Counted from the stretch's first letter, positions 17,701 to 26,801 are shown. The stretch: DNA of 64,000 nucleotides from CAYQLY01 sp964418605 (GCA_964418605.1 CAYQLY010000002.1:62001-126000); one strand, 5' to 3'. Numbers and translations: made by a program. The notes: generated by a model not told the origin, from the letters alone.

Positions 17701-18345
17701 TTATTGTCCAGCACCACCCATTGACTTCATCATTTCTTCTGCTGTCATGATTTTGTAATCTTTTGGAATAGCGAACTTAAGATCATCTATTTTTTCTTTT
17801 TTGACTTCTTTAGCAATGCAATGAATATTAAATCCACCTTCGTTGATTTTGTATTCTAATAAAACACCTTTAATGTCTTTGAATACAGGATTGCTTAACG
17901 CCGTTATATTAGATATACCCAATTGTTCAGTAAAATAGCAGTCTACTTTTCCTCCGTTCTCTGTTGTGATTTCTGCTTTTTTGCATAGATACCCTGCAAT
18001 GGTTTTAGTTTCTTTTGACATGGTCACCGTTGTTTTGGATGTATTATACTTTTCCATATCTTTTGTGGTGAAAACATACCCCATTTTATTTCCACCCATT
18101 GTGGTTAAGGTAGTTACTTCATTTTTAGTACCGTCTACCAATACCACGCTTTCCATATTTTCCATCATAGAAGCTTCTATACGTGCATGATTTCCTTTAA
18201 TGTAAGTAGTCCATTGTTTGCTTCCTTGGTCCTTCCAAAGATCACTGGTTACATTAAAAACAATTTTACATTCAATTGTTTTTTGAGCCATGAGTAATCC
18301 ACTTACCATCAGGAAACTGCATATTAAAATTAGTTTTGATTTCAT
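17701..18345 (-). CDS. Secreted DUF4412-like protein
   Basis: The protein begins with a signal peptide ending GLLMAQ, consistent with export. The mature part has alternating strands and a motif TIAGYLCKKAEI, a pattern seen in DUF4412/GLPGLI-like secreted proteins of Bacteroidota, where a cysteine and lysine follow a conserved G-Y. Two cysteines (YLCKKAE and VDCYFTE) could form a disulfide. The C-terminus is Met/Gly rich (EEMMKSMGGAGQ). No enzymatic motif is visible and function is unknown. The start is the ATG directly before the signal peptide. It is divergent from the leucine dehydrogenase gene. Confidence 0.72.
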   Translation of the reverse strand: MKSKLILICSFLMVSGLLMAQKTIECKIVFNVTSDLWKDQGSKQWTTYIKGNHARIEASMMENMESVVLVDGTKNEVTTLTTMGGNKMGYVFTTKDMEKYNTSKTTVTMSKETKTIAGYLCKKAEITTENGGKVDCYFTEQLGISNITALSNPVFKDIKGVLLEYKINEGGFNIHCIAKEVKKEKIDDLKFAIPKDYKIMTAEEMMKSMGGAGQ

Positions 18346-18382
18346 ATCTAGGTATATTTTTAAGAGTTGGTTTAATATGAAT

Positions 18383-18390
18383 CAAATATA
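18383..18390 (-). promoter_or_regulatory. Promoter -7 box for the DUF4412-like gene
   Basis: TATATTTG on the minus strand, full consensus, 38 bases upstream of the ATG at 18345. No clear -33 element. Confidence 0.42.
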
Positions 18391-18436
18391 GCTAATTATT
18401 TTTATTTTTCTCCCCCCTTAATTCGAAGAAAAGCGC

Positions 18437-18444
18437 TAATTTTG
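18437..18444 (+). promoter_or_regulatory. Promoter -7 box for the leucine dehydrogenase gene
   Basis: TAATTTTG, full match to TAnnTTTG, 31 bases upstream of the ATG at 18475. Its position supports that ATG rather than the in-frame TTG at 18442, which would lie inside the box. Confidence 0.45.
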
Positions 18445-18474
18445 TGCCTCTGTTTTTTTAAAATAGACCTTTGC

Positions 18475-19575
18475 ATGGTAGGATTAAAAGATAAGATAGA
18501 AAAAGCTGATGACGCTTTTTTTTCTAAAATGGCTGATTATCAGCATGAGCAAGTCGTTTTTTGCTATGATGAGTATACAGGCCTAAAGGCTATTATTGCT
18601 ATTCATAATACAGTTCTTGGCCCGTCATTAGGCGGTGTTCGTATGTGGAACTATGCTTCAGATGAAGAAGCTATCTATGATGTGTTAAGGCTTTCTCGAG
18701 GAATGACGTTTAAAGCAGCTATTTCAGGTTTAAATCTGGGTGGCGGAAAGGCAGTTATCATTGGAGAGGCTAAAAAGATAAAGACAGAAGCCTTTCTTCG
18801 ACGGTTTGGAAAGTTTGTAGAAAGTTTAAATGGAAAATATATTACAGCAGAAGATGTAAATATGAAAACATCGGATATGGAATATATTGCTATGGAAACA
18901 AAGCATGTGACAGGTATACCTGTGCATAAAGGAGGAAGTGGTGATCCATCTCCTGTTACAGCATATGGTACATACATGGGAATTAAAGCTACTGCTAAAA
19001 AAGTATTTGGCAGTGATAGTTTAGCTGGCAAGAAAATCGCTGTGCAAGGTGTTGGCCAAGTTGGTCTTCATCTTGTAGAACATCTTTCTAAAGAAAATGC
19101 AAAAATTTATATAGCTGATATTAATACAGATAAAGTAGCTGAAGTAGCTAAAATGTATAAGGCTCAACCTGTATCTCAAGATGAAATTTATGATGTAGAT
19201 ATGGATATTTTTACGCCATGTGCATTAGGTGGTATTATCAATGATGATACATTGTCCCGATTGAAGTGTTCCATGATCGCAGGTGCAGCTAATAATCAAC
19301 TAAAGGACGAAAAAAAACATGGTAAAATGTGCGTAGATAAAGGTATTGCTTATGCGCCAGACTTTCTTATTAATGCGGGGGGGCTTATGAATGTGTATGG
19401 TGAATTAACAGGGTATAATCGTGAGGTTGTATTTGAAAGTGCACGTAAAATATATGATACTACCTTGGCTATATTTAATAAAGCAGCAGTTGATCATATA
19501 ACTACTCATGAGGCAGCTATGCGAATGGCATTAGAGCGGATTAACCAAGTTGGTAAGTTGAAATTAACATATTAG
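18475..19575 (+). CDS. Leucine/valine-type amino acid dehydrogenase
   Basis: This Glu/Leu/Phe/Val dehydrogenase family enzyme oxidatively deaminates branched-chain amino acids with NAD+. The catalytic domain shows GPSLGGVRMW and the lysine of GLNLGGGKAVI. Further family motifs are AEDVN, SPVTAYG, the Rossmann loop GVGQVGLHLVEHL, APCALGGIIND and AGAANNQL. These match leucine dehydrogenase most closely. Length 366 is normal. The start at 18475 (MVGLKDKIEK) was preferred because the promoter box overlaps the longer alternative. nusB follows 30 bases downstream on the same strand, as in other Bacteroidota. Confidence 0.92.
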   Translation: MVGLKDKIEKADDAFFSKMADYQHEQVVFCYDEYTGLKAIIAIHNTVLGPSLGGVRMWNYASDEEAIYDVLRLSRGMTFKAAISGLNLGGGKAVIIGEAKKIKTEAFLRRFGKFVESLNGKYITAEDVNMKTSDMEYIAMETKHVTGIPVHKGGSGDPSPVTAYGTYMGIKATAKKVFGSDSLAGKKIAVQGVGQVGLHLVEHLSKENAKIYIADINTDKVAEVAKMYKAQPVSQDEIYDVDMDIFTPCALGGIINDDTLSRLKCSMIAGAANNQLKDEKKHGKMCVDKGIAYAPDFLINAGGLMNVYGELTGYNREVVFESARKIYDTTLAIFNKAAVDHITTHEAAMRMALERINQVGKLKLTY

Positions 19576-19605
19576 ATTTTTTATAAATAATAATTCTTTG
19601 ATAGG

Positions 19606-20727
19606 ATGGTAAGCAGGCGTTTACTTCGGATAAAAGCCTTACAGACGTTGTATGCATATTTGCAAAGTGAATCTGCAAATTATGAAGTAGCTATGGAGTA
19701 TATCAAAGAAAATTTCTCTCCTTTTAAAGCTAATACAGAAGAAGAACAACATCTTTTCAAACAACAACAACAACAGGCTTTGGGTGTGTTTGAAAGAAAT
19801 TATTTGCAACCCCATCCTGCTTTTGCGGAAGAAATAGATCTCGCTGTTTCCAATGCAGCTCGATCGGCTATTTCTTTTTATCATCAACAAAATCAAAAAG
19901 ATGCGCTTTTCTTTTCTGGCCATGTTGTTTCTTCTATAGAAAAAATCCCTGAGTTAATTGCACTGATGCTTATTTTACTACAAGAGCTTCGGTCTATAGC
20001 TAAAGAAAAGAATTTTTCAGATAATGTATTTCTTCAAAAAATAGCAACGAGCTCATCCTATAAAGAACTAGAGAATCGCTATGGTGGCCATTTTCAATCT
20101 AAGAGAGATAGTATTAAAAACTGGTATGTGAATATCGTACGAAAAGATGAGAGTTACCAGGCTTTTATATTATTAAAAAAACCTTCTTTTGAAGAAAGCA
20201 AGGCTATTGTTAAGTATATTATAGATAAGATTTTTTTTAAGAATAATCAATTCATAGATTATTGGGAGGGAATCACCATATGGTGGAAAGAAGATAAAAA
20301 TGTACTTAAAACTATTATTTCAAAATTAATTAAACCAATACAAGAAGATACTGAGCATGTACTTTTGTCTCTTTCATTTTCTGAAAATTGGGAAGAAGAT
20401 AAAAATTTCTTAGTAAATTTACTTCGCGACAGCATTGCTAATCACCGTGTGTATGAGGAATATATTGGTCTTCAACTAAAAAATTGGGATATGGAGCGTG
20501 TGTCATTAGTTGATCGTTTTTTGTTGATTTTGGCGATAAGTGAAATGATTGTATTTTCAAACATACCTATTAAAGTAACACTTAATGAGTATATTGAAGT
20601 AGCGAAAATATATGGAACGCCTAAAAGCAGATCATTTGTTAATGGATTGCTTGATGCTGTTTCAGCTGATTTGTTAGCTAAGGGCAAAATAAAGAAAACA
20701 GGGAAAGGATTAATAGATAATAAATAA
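19606..20727 (+). CDS. nusB: NusB transcription antitermination factor, long Bacteroidota form
   Basis: The N-terminus (VSRRLLRIKALQTLYAYLQ) and C-terminus (LVDRFLLILAISEMIVF, KVTLNEYIEVAKIYGTPKSRSFVNGLLDAV) are standard NusB, the RNA-binding helical protein that acts with NusE (S10) on rRNA antitermination. Between them is an insertion that brings the protein to 373 residues, against about 140 in Proteobacteria; Bacteroidota NusB are commonly around 300. It heads a tight cluster with YtxH, DUF1573, yajC and coaE, with gaps of 9 to 20 bases. Confidence 0.92.
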   Translation: MVSRRLLRIKALQTLYAYLQSESANYEVAMEYIKENFSPFKANTEEEQHLFKQQQQQALGVFERNYLQPHPAFAEEIDLAVSNAARSAISFYHQQNQKDALFFSGHVVSSIEKIPELIALMLILLQELRSIAKEKNFSDNVFLQKIATSSSYKELENRYGGHFQSKRDSIKNWYVNIVRKDESYQAFILLKKPSFEESKAIVKYIIDKIFFKNNQFIDYWEGITIWWKEDKNVLKTIISKLIKPIQEDTEHVLLSLSFSENWEEDKNFLVNLLRDSIANHRVYEEYIGLQLKNWDMERVSLVDRFLLILAISEMIVFSNIPIKVTLNEYIEVAKIYGTPKSRSFVNGLLDAVSADLLAKGKIKKTGKGLIDNK

Positions 20728-20747
20728 ATTTAAAACTAATTGAATTT

Positions 20748-21050
20748 ATGGATAAGAATACGAAAACAATATTAGCCTTTAGTATTGGTGTTGCTTTGGG
20801 TGCGGCATTGGGTGTATTGTATGCTCCTGATTCCGGAAAAAACACACGGGAAAAGTTGGCTTTTCGTTTATCTAAGTATCGAGATCAGTTAAAAAAAATA
20901 GTGGATGATTTTTTAGCAGCTAAGCATGTAGAGCCTGTTACGGCAGCAAAGTCGGAAAGTCAAAAACTGATCAATGAAACAAAAGAAAAAGCGGAAAAGC
21001 TTTTGGGTGATGTTGAGCAAATGATTAATCAGATTTTAAATAAAAAATAA
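20748..21050 (+). CDS. YtxH domain protein
   Basis: The 100-residue protein has one N-terminal membrane segment (about 6-24, ILAFSIGVALGAALGVLYAP) followed by the YtxH hallmark DSGKNTREKL and a long charged helix rich in Lys and Glu. YtxH proteins are small stress-associated membrane proteins of unknown mechanism. It sits 20 bases after nusB and 11 before the DUF1573 lipoprotein, so it is almost certainly in the same transcript. Confidence 0.85.
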   Translation: MDKNTKTILAFSIGVALGAALGVLYAPDSGKNTREKLAFRLSKYRDQLKKIVDDFLAAKHVEPVTAAKSESQKLINETKEKAEKLLGDVEQMINQILNKK

Positions 21051-21061
21051 TATATTGCAGT

Positions 21062-21490
21062 ATGAAATATTTAATTTGGTTTATTCTTATTTTTTCTGGT
21101 TTTGTTTTTTCTTGTAATCAAAAAAAACAGTCTAATGAAAATACAGGTCATTCATCGTCTATGGAGTCTGTCTTGCCTGTTATTACATTCTTAGAAAAAG
21201 AGTTTGAATTTGGAGATATTCAACAAGGTGATATAGTAAAGCATGTTTTTAAATTTAAAAATACCGGTAGCACTTATTTAAAGATACAAAGTGTGTCCGC
21301 ATCTTGTGGATGTACAACTCCTCAATGGCCAAAAGAAGCTATAGCTCCACAAGCAGAGGGTGAGATCTATGTGGAGTTTAACAGTCAAGGTAAAATGGGT
21401 ATGCAGACAAAAACAATTAGCATTACTGCTAATACCGATCCTGCCATGACACAACTTACTATTAAAGGAAATGTTTTAACTAAAAAATAA
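21062..21490 (+). CDS. DUF1573 lipoprotein
   Basis: A lipoprotein signal peptide (MKYLIWFILIFSGFVFSC) is followed by a low-complexity linker and an Ig-like DUF1573 domain: FEFGDIQQGDIVKHVFKFKN and SASCGCTTPQWP, where the CGCT motif is the family signature. Such proteins are envelope-exposed and abundant in Bacteroidota; function is unknown. It lies between ytxH and yajC, 9 bases before the latter, an arrangement conserved in the phylum. Confidence 0.9.
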   Translation: MKYLIWFILIFSGFVFSCNQKKQSNENTGHSSSMESVLPVITFLEKEFEFGDIQQGDIVKHVFKFKNTGSTYLKIQSVSASCGCTTPQWPKEAIAPQAEGEIYVEFNSQGKMGMQTKTISITANTDPAMTQLTIKGNVLTKK

Positions 21491-21499
21491 ATTTTTATT

Positions 21500-21829
21500 A
21501 TGTATCGTATGCAAATTATATTAGCACAAGCACAAACCAGCCAAGGAAATGGAATGGTTGCCAATCTTATTCTATTTGGAGCTATTGCTCTCATATTTTA
21601 TTTTTTCATGATTCGTCCTCAGCAACGAAAACAGAAAGAACACAAAAAATTCAGAGAAGAAATAAAAAAAGGAGATGATGTAGTTACTATTGGCGGTCTT
21701 CATGGGAAAATTTTCAGTATTGAAGAAGACAAAATAGTATTAGAGGTAGATAATGGTGTTAGGCTTACATTTGATAAGTCAGCCATCTCTATGGAGTCGA
21801 GTAGAAAAATGGCTCAACCTAAAAAATAA
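21500..21829 (+). CDS. yajC: Preprotein translocase accessory subunit YajC
   Basis: YajC is a single-pass membrane protein that associates with SecDF. Seen here are one membrane segment (about 20-40, LILFGAIALIFYFFMIRPQQR) with the family hallmark RPQQRKQKEH immediately after it, then the cytoplasmic domain with GDDVVTIGGLHGKI. Length 109 is standard. The N-terminal extension MYRMQIILAQAQ leaves a second ATG at codon 4 as an alternative start. Confidence 0.95.
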   Translation: MYRMQIILAQAQTSQGNGMVANLILFGAIALIFYFFMIRPQQRKQKEHKKFREEIKKGDDVVTIGGLHGKIFSIEEDKIVLEVDNGVRLTFDKSAISMESSRKMAQPKK

Positions 21830-21841
21830 TTTTTTATTTTT

Positions 21842-22447
21842 TTGTATACTAAAACTTTACAAATAGGTATTACCGGTGGAATAGGATCCGGCAAAAGTAC
21901 GGTTTGTAAAGTTTTTTATGTTTTAGGTATTCCCATTTATGAGGCAGATCTGCGTGCACGTTGGCTTATGGAAACAGACCAAGTGCTTGTTGCACAGATC
22001 AAGAACGCATTTGGTGGTGATGTCTATGATTTTAATGCTAAACTCAATCGTGCATATTTGGCTCAGTATGTTTTTGGCAATCCTGAACGTATACATTTGC
22101 TTAATGAACTCGTTCATCCGCGTGTAGCAGAAGATTATGCTCAATGGTTTAAATCTCATGAGCATAACTATCCCTATCTTATCAAAGAGGCAGCGTTGTT
22201 GTATGAATCTGGCTCTTATCAACAGCTCGATAAAATCATCAATGTTCATGCTTCGGAAGCAATTCGAATTCAACGTGTTCGCCAACGAGATCCTCAGCGA
22301 ACGGAAGTAGATATTCGTGCAATAATCGCACAGCAACTGACAGATGAAGAACGCTTGCAAAAAGCAGATTATATTATTTATAATGATGGCACTCAGTTAG
22401 TGATTCCGCAGATTCTTTCTCTTGATGCTATATTTTCATCACATTAG
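21842..22447 (+). CDS. coaE: Dephospho-CoA kinase CoaE
   Basis: CoaE phosphorylates dephospho-CoA in the last step of coenzyme A synthesis. The P-loop is GITGGIGSGKST near the N-terminus, followed by the DxxAR-type EADLRAR motif, LVHPRV and LIKEAALLYE. Length 201 is typical. The start must be the TTG at 21842: the gene is in the same frame as yajC, whose stop is at 21827-21829, and no ATG or GTG lies between that stop and the P-loop. Spacing to yajC is 12 bases, so the two are co-transcribed. Confidence 0.93.
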   Translation: MYTKTLQIGITGGIGSGKSTVCKVFYVLGIPIYEADLRARWLMETDQVLVAQIKNAFGGDVYDFNAKLNRAYLAQYVFGNPERIHLLNELVHPRVAEDYAQWFKSHEHNYPYLIKEAALLYESGSYQQLDKIINVHASEAIRIQRVRQRDPQRTEVDIRAIIAQQLTDEERLQKADYIIYNDGTQLVIPQILSLDAIFSSH

Positions 22448-22450
22448 TGG

Positions 22451-25015
22451 TTATAGCAGCCATGAACGGTTTTTCTCTAGTTTAAGATCACGTAGAATGC
22501 TGGCTTTCACACGCAACTGAACACTATAAGATGCTCTCATACCAAAAGGAATCCATTCTATAGCTAACTCCCAACAATGTAAATCGCGAATAAGCATTAG
22601 TTGTGTATCATCCATTAATTTTTTTGTCTGTATATTAAAGGATGTTGTTATATCTATTTTCCATTTAGGTGTTATGCTCACATTTCCTTTGATCCTTACT
22701 GAACTTCCATCAAACTTGCTTTTAGCAGTAGTCAAATAGGTATAAGTTAAATTATAACCTAAGGTTAGAGTCCATGGAATATCCCAATCGATGTAATTAA
22801 GTGTATTGGGGGGTGTAGTTGCTTTATTTCCATTCTTTTTCTTAAAAAATGGACTTAAATTAGCTCCTATTAATAAGGTAGCATTTGTTATTTTGCCAAT
22901 AGAACCATTTTCATTCAAACTGTATTTTCTTGTGCGAATAGGTAATGTTTTGCTGGATGTATCTCTCTTTTCGTATAGATAAGGATCTAAAGTTGAGTTA
23001 ATATCAAAATTGAATTTACCAACTGTTTTGTTTGTAGATAATGTAATAGTATTTAAATTCATGCTATCTGCAAGCAGGTTATAACTAGTTGAAGCATTTA
23101 GATTATCAAAAATTTTAATCTTTTTAAATTTTTGAGTGGTGTCATTTTTAGTTTTAACTTTGATTTCTAGTGTGTTGTTTAGAGTAAAACTTATACTACC
23201 AGATTTTCCAGCGCTTGGCCCACCACCATACTGATATCCATTAAATTTTGATTGATTGATAGTTTTAGTTTCCCCGTTAGGTGTAGTATAGATAAGTTCG
23301 TTATAAGAGCCAAATTCTTTTTTTGAAAAATCCGGGTTATACCCAATGCCTATAGTAGGCGTTACTGTATGCCGAATGCCTTGTAGTCGTCCTCGGAATT
23401 TAGCGGTTCCATAAATAGTTGTGGAAAAAGTAACACTTGTAGTATAGCTGTATCCTCTTGAGAATTTTCTAAGTGTATCTACAACTTCTGCTTTTTCAGA
23501 TGTCGAGTTGTAGCTATGCACAAGTTGGCTTGGATACCAAAATTCGTTATAGTTAAACTTAGGGTTAGCGCTTAAGTGTTTTAAGATTTTAAAAGTAGTC
23601 TGTAATTGCGCCCTGTGTTTAGCACCTGTTTTGGCATTTTTTATAAATAAATCTAAATTTTCTGATGTGAAAGGCAGTCGTGTTGTATTGTCTGCCGGAT
23701 TAGCAAAATCATTATTGGATATAACATATGCACTCTCAAAACCGTAATCCACGCTCAGGTTTTCATACCAGCTGTTGCCTGGATTTAATGCCTTCTTGAA
23801 AGGATAGACATTGCCCATGTTTAAACTAAATTCTGGTAATGTTAAAGACATGCTTCGATCCTTCCTATTTTGATTATGCCTTAAGTTAATTCCCATCGTA
23901 ATAGGTGTATTGCGTATGCCTGTACTAAACGACACGTTTGAAGTGGATTGGGGATTAGTAACCTCATTTAAATTAGCTGAATTGTTTTGGTTGAAATCAA
24001 AGCTTGATATACTGACATTCGCAGAGAATCTGCTTAATCCTTTTGGAGTAGGCATGTGGGTCCATGTAAACGAATTCCCAGACCCATTTGCAACACCATT
24101 TATTTTATTACTTAGACCAAAGGCAATACGGCCATTAAAGGCATACCGCTTATTGTAATTACTTTCAAAGTTGGCTCTATAGCCTCCTAATGTAAAAAGA
24201 TCTCCAGTCACTTTCATATCCAAGTGATCACTGATGTGCCAATAATACCCTCCATTTGAAATGAAAAAACCATTCGCGGCAGATTCGCCAAATTTGAAAG
24301 ACACGATTCCAGATGTATTGTCTTTTGGTAAAGGAAAATATCCCAAAGGGAATCCGATTGGAGTAGGTATACCATTAATGTTTAAATTAAAAGGACCAGC
24401 GATGACACGTTTATTGGGAATTAATTTTACACGTGTGGCAGCAAAATGAAAATGAGGTTCCGCGAGGTTACATGTAGTATACTTGGCATGTTTAATAAAT
24501 AATTCATCAGATGCATTTTTCTTTACATTCTCACCATGAATAAAACCTTCGCCTTGCTGTGTAATGATACCTCTTATTTTACCCCTTCGTGTTTTGTAAT
24601 TATAGCGCATCTGTTGAGCAGTGTATTTGTCTGTATTTTCTGTAAATACAGGGTTGCCTATAGCTTTGCCAAGGCTATCTGTTTTTCCTTGAGCAGACAA
24701 CTCGTTTTTGGTGTAATCAATTTCAATTTCCTCTGATTCTAAATTAATTTTTCCATAGGTAACTTTCCCTTTTCCATAAAGCAAAAGTTTTTTAGTGCCC
24801 ATTAAAAATATAATGGAGTCTTTGGCTGAGTAGGTGATGGTTGTTTCAATATCTCCTTTTTTTTGTTGCGATGTACTGTCTGTTATTTTTTTACCAACAG
24901 AGTCCACTATTGTTTTAGGTAGAATAGATAAAGAATCTGACTGGCTATAGGCAGTCAGATTTATTCCTACGCTAAAGGTGATAATAAAAAATAATATGTA
25001 TCCTTTTTTTTTCAG
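22451..25015 (-). CDS. lptD: LPS-assembly outer membrane protein LptD (OstA family), CTG start inferred
   Basis: LptD inserts lipopolysaccharide into the outer leaflet. An N-terminal OstA-like beta-jellyroll (MGTKKLLLYGKGKV, SEEIEIDYTKNEL) is followed by a large beta-barrel ending at the C-terminus, with DUF-style Bacteroidota motifs such as GFPLGYFPLPKD. The frame is open upstream of the GTG at 24907 and encodes a good signal peptide (KKKGYILFFIITFSVGINLTAYSQ). No ATG, GTG or TTG precedes it in frame; the CTG at 25013-25015 gives MKKKGYILFF and lies 27 bases past a full promoter box. Total 854 residues with that start. It is divergent from the amidase, as in other Bacteroidota. Confidence 0.85.
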   Translation of the reverse strand: MKKKGYILFFIITFSVGINLTAYSQSDSLSILPKTIVDSVGKKITDSTSQQKKGDIETTITYSAKDSIIFLMGTKKLLLYGKGKVTYGKINLESEEIEIDYTKNELSAQGKTDSLGKAIGNPVFTENTDKYTAQQMRYNYKTRRGKIRGIITQQGEGFIHGENVKKNASDELFIKHAKYTTCNLAEPHFHFAATRVKLIPNKRVIAGPFNLNINGIPTPIGFPLGYFPLPKDNTSGIVSFKFGESAANGFFISNGGYYWHISDHLDMKVTGDLFTLGGYRANFESNYNKRYAFNGRIAFGLSNKINGVANGSGNSFTWTHMPTPKGLSRFSANVSISSFDFNQNNSANLNEVTNPQSTSNVSFSTGIRNTPITMGINLRHNQNRKDRSMSLTLPEFSLNMGNVYPFKKALNPGNSWYENLSVDYGFESAYVISNNDFANPADNTTRLPFTSENLDLFIKNAKTGAKHRAQLQTTFKILKHLSANPKFNYNEFWYPSQLVHSYNSTSEKAEVVDTLRKFSRGYSYTTSVTFSTTIYGTAKFRGRLQGIRHTVTPTIGIGYNPDFSKKEFGSYNELIYTTPNGETKTINQSKFNGYQYGGGPSAGKSGSISFTLNNTLEIKVKTKNDTTQKFKKIKIFDNLNASTSYNLLADSMNLNTITLSTNKTVGKFNFDINSTLDPYLYEKRDTSSKTLPIRTRKYSLNENGSIGKITNATLLIGANLSPFFKKKNGNKATTPPNTLNYIDWDIPWTLTLGYNLTYTYLTTAKSKFDGSSVRIKGNVSITPKWKIDITTSFNIQTKKLMDDTQLMLIRDLHCWELAIEWIPFGMRASYSVQLRVKASILRDLKLEKNRSWLL

Positions 25016-25041
25016 TTCCTTAAAAATGTATAAATTGCCTG

Positions 25042-25049
25042 CAAATTTA
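25042..25049 (-). promoter_or_regulatory. Promoter -7 box for lptD
   Basis: TAAATTTG on the minus strand, full consensus. It lies 27 bases upstream of the inferred CTG start and so supports the longer lptD reading with a signal peptide. Confidence 0.45.
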
Positions 25050-25078
25050 TTGGTTCGTACGGTAAACTACGAAATTTC

Positions 25079-25861
25079 GTGAGAAATATTGCTTATATAG
25101 TTGTTTTTTCTATCGCTTTTGTATTAAGTTCCTTTGCGCCCTTAAACAATCCGACCTACAAGATTAAGAAGATAGTCATTGACGCAGGTCATGGGGGTAA
25201 AGATCCTGGGTGTCATGGCAAATCAACTAAAGAGAAAGATATAACCCTTGCTGTGGCGTTATTACTTGGAGATATGATCAACAAGTATTTGCCTGATGTT
25301 AAAGTTATTTACACACGTAAAACTGATGATTTTGTAGAAGTGCATAAAAGAGCAGCCCTTGCTAATGAACGTCATGCAGATCTGTTTATTTCCATTCATT
25401 GTAATGCAAACAAGAAAAAGCATATTCAAGGAACAGAAACTTATACCATGGGGCTTGATAAAAATAATGTTAACCTGGAAGTATCCAAACGCGAAAATGG
25501 TGTTATTTTACTGGAAGAGGGGCATGAAACCATGTATGAAGGCTTTGATCCAAATTCCCCTGAATCGTACATTATATTTTCCTTACATCAGAATGCCTAT
25601 TTTTCAAATAGTATTAAATTGGCAGATAAAATAGAGGATCAATTTAAAAATAGAGCCGGAAGAGAAAGTCGAGGGGTTAAACAAGCTGGATTTTGGGTGT
25701 TATGGAAAACATCTATGCCTAGTGTACTTATTGAATTAGGATTTTTAACTAATATTGACGAGGAAAGTGATCTAGCAGATGAGCTTACACAAACCTATTT
25801 AGCTTCAGCCATCTTTAGAGCATTTAGAGATTATAAACATGAAATTGAATCCATGAACTAA
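25079..25861 (+). CDS. N-acetylmuramoyl-L-alanine amidase (Amidase_3)
   Basis: This zinc amidase cleaves the bond between MurNAc and the stem peptide, in the periplasm. The signal-like N-terminus (RNIAYIVVFSIAFVLSSFAP) is followed by VIDAGHGGKDPG with the first zinc histidine, LFISIHCNAN with another, and VLIELGFLTN with the catalytic glutamate. The GTG at 25079 is the only usable start after the in-frame stop at 25031-25033. The stop overlaps the mlaD start by one base (TAATG), so the two are translationally coupled. Confidence 0.92.
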   Translation: MRNIAYIVVFSIAFVLSSFAPLNNPTYKIKKIVIDAGHGGKDPGCHGKSTKEKDITLAVALLLGDMINKYLPDVKVIYTRKTDDFVEVHKRAALANERHADLFISIHCNANKKKHIQGTETYTMGLDKNNVNLEVSKRENGVILLEEGHETMYEGFDPNSPESYIIFSLHQNAYFSNSIKLADKIEDQFKNRAGRESRGVKQAGFWVLWKTSMPSVLIELGFLTNIDEESDLADELTQTYLASAIFRAFRDYKHEIESMN

Positions 25862-26754
25862 TGCGTTTTCCAAAAGAAATTAAAGTAGCTCTATTAGTTA
25901 TTGTTGCGGGTACTATTCTTTATGTAGGATTTAACTACTTAAAGGGTATTGAGTTTTTCTCTTCAGCTAAAACATACCACATTATTTATGATCGTGTTGA
26001 AGGACTTTCTGTTTCAGATCCTGTTCGTGTCAATGGACTTTCTATAGGTCGAGTAGAGTCAATTGAGCTTTTGCCTGAAAGTCGAACAAATAAAATACTT
26101 GTTACTATTGCGATAGATAAAAAAGTAAAAATAACAGATTCTACTATTGCATGGCTAACAGATGATGGCTTGCTAGGAGGTAAAAGTATTTTATTGCGTG
26201 TTAATCGAGGTTCTCATATTTTTAATGAACATGATACCATCTCTTCAGCTATTCAACGAACACTTAGTGATATTATCGCTGAAAAAGAGGTATATGTTGA
26301 TTCTATCATTTATAATGTTCAATATCTTCTAAGCAAATTAACAGAAAGCAATAATCTAGGTATTGTATTGAAAGAGCTTGCTGCAACGTCTCAATCCATT
26401 CATCAGCTTATTGAAGTAAATAAATCAAATCTGTCCGGCCTCATTTTAAATACTAAAGATATAACTGCTAATTTGAAAGAAGTATCTAAGGATATGATAC
26501 CGCTTGTTCAGAAGTCGAATCTATTTGTAGATTCGCTTAATCAATTGCAATTGATTCAAACTGTTGATCATCTCAAGAAAATAGCCCAAGATATGAACTC
26601 TGGAAAGGGAACGATAGGGAAGCTTCTAAAGAATGATTCGTTATATGCTAATCTTAATAAAGCCATTGAGAATTTAAATCTTTTATTAATAGACGTAAAA
26701 GCTAAGCCTAAGCGTTATGTTCATTTTTCTATATTTGGAAGAAAAAATAAATAA
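25861..26754 (+). CDS. MlaD/MCE-domain phospholipid transport protein
   Basis: One N-terminal membrane anchor (KVALLVIVAGTILYVGFNYL) is followed by a single MCE domain (about 35-115; DPVRVNGLSIGRVESIEL, DGLLGGKSILLRV) and a long helical tail with GKGTIGKLLKNDSLY, a common MlaD-family ending. MCE proteins bind lipids and work with MlaE/MlaF-type ABC transporters to move phospholipids across the envelope. No permease or ATPase is in the window. It is coupled to the upstream amidase. Confidence 0.9.
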   Translation: MRFPKEIKVALLVIVAGTILYVGFNYLKGIEFFSSAKTYHIIYDRVEGLSVSDPVRVNGLSIGRVESIELLPESRTNKILVTIAIDKKVKITDSTIAWLTDDGLLGGKSILLRVNRGSHIFNEHDTISSAIQRTLSDIIAEKEVYVDSIIYNVQYLLSKLTESNNLGIVLKELAATSQSIHQLIEVNKSNLSGLILNTKDITANLKEVSKDMIPLVQKSNLFVDSLNQLQLIQTVDHLKKIAQDMNSGKGTIGKLLKNDSLYANLNKAIENLNLLLIDVKAKPKRYVHFSIFGRKNK

Positions 26755-26770
26755 TATAGAGTAATATTGC

Positions 26771-26801
26771 TTGTATTAAAACCAGAAATAAACTATATTT
26801 G
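26771..26801 (+). promoter_or_regulatory. Promoter of the rimP-nusA-infB operon
   Basis: TATATTTG at 26794-26801 is a full -7 box, and CTTG with its TTG at 26771-26773 sits 23 bases upstream, a good Bacteroidota -33 position. Transcription would start near 26806, just before a strong hairpin at 26842-26865 and the rimP ATG at 26882. Confidence 0.55.
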
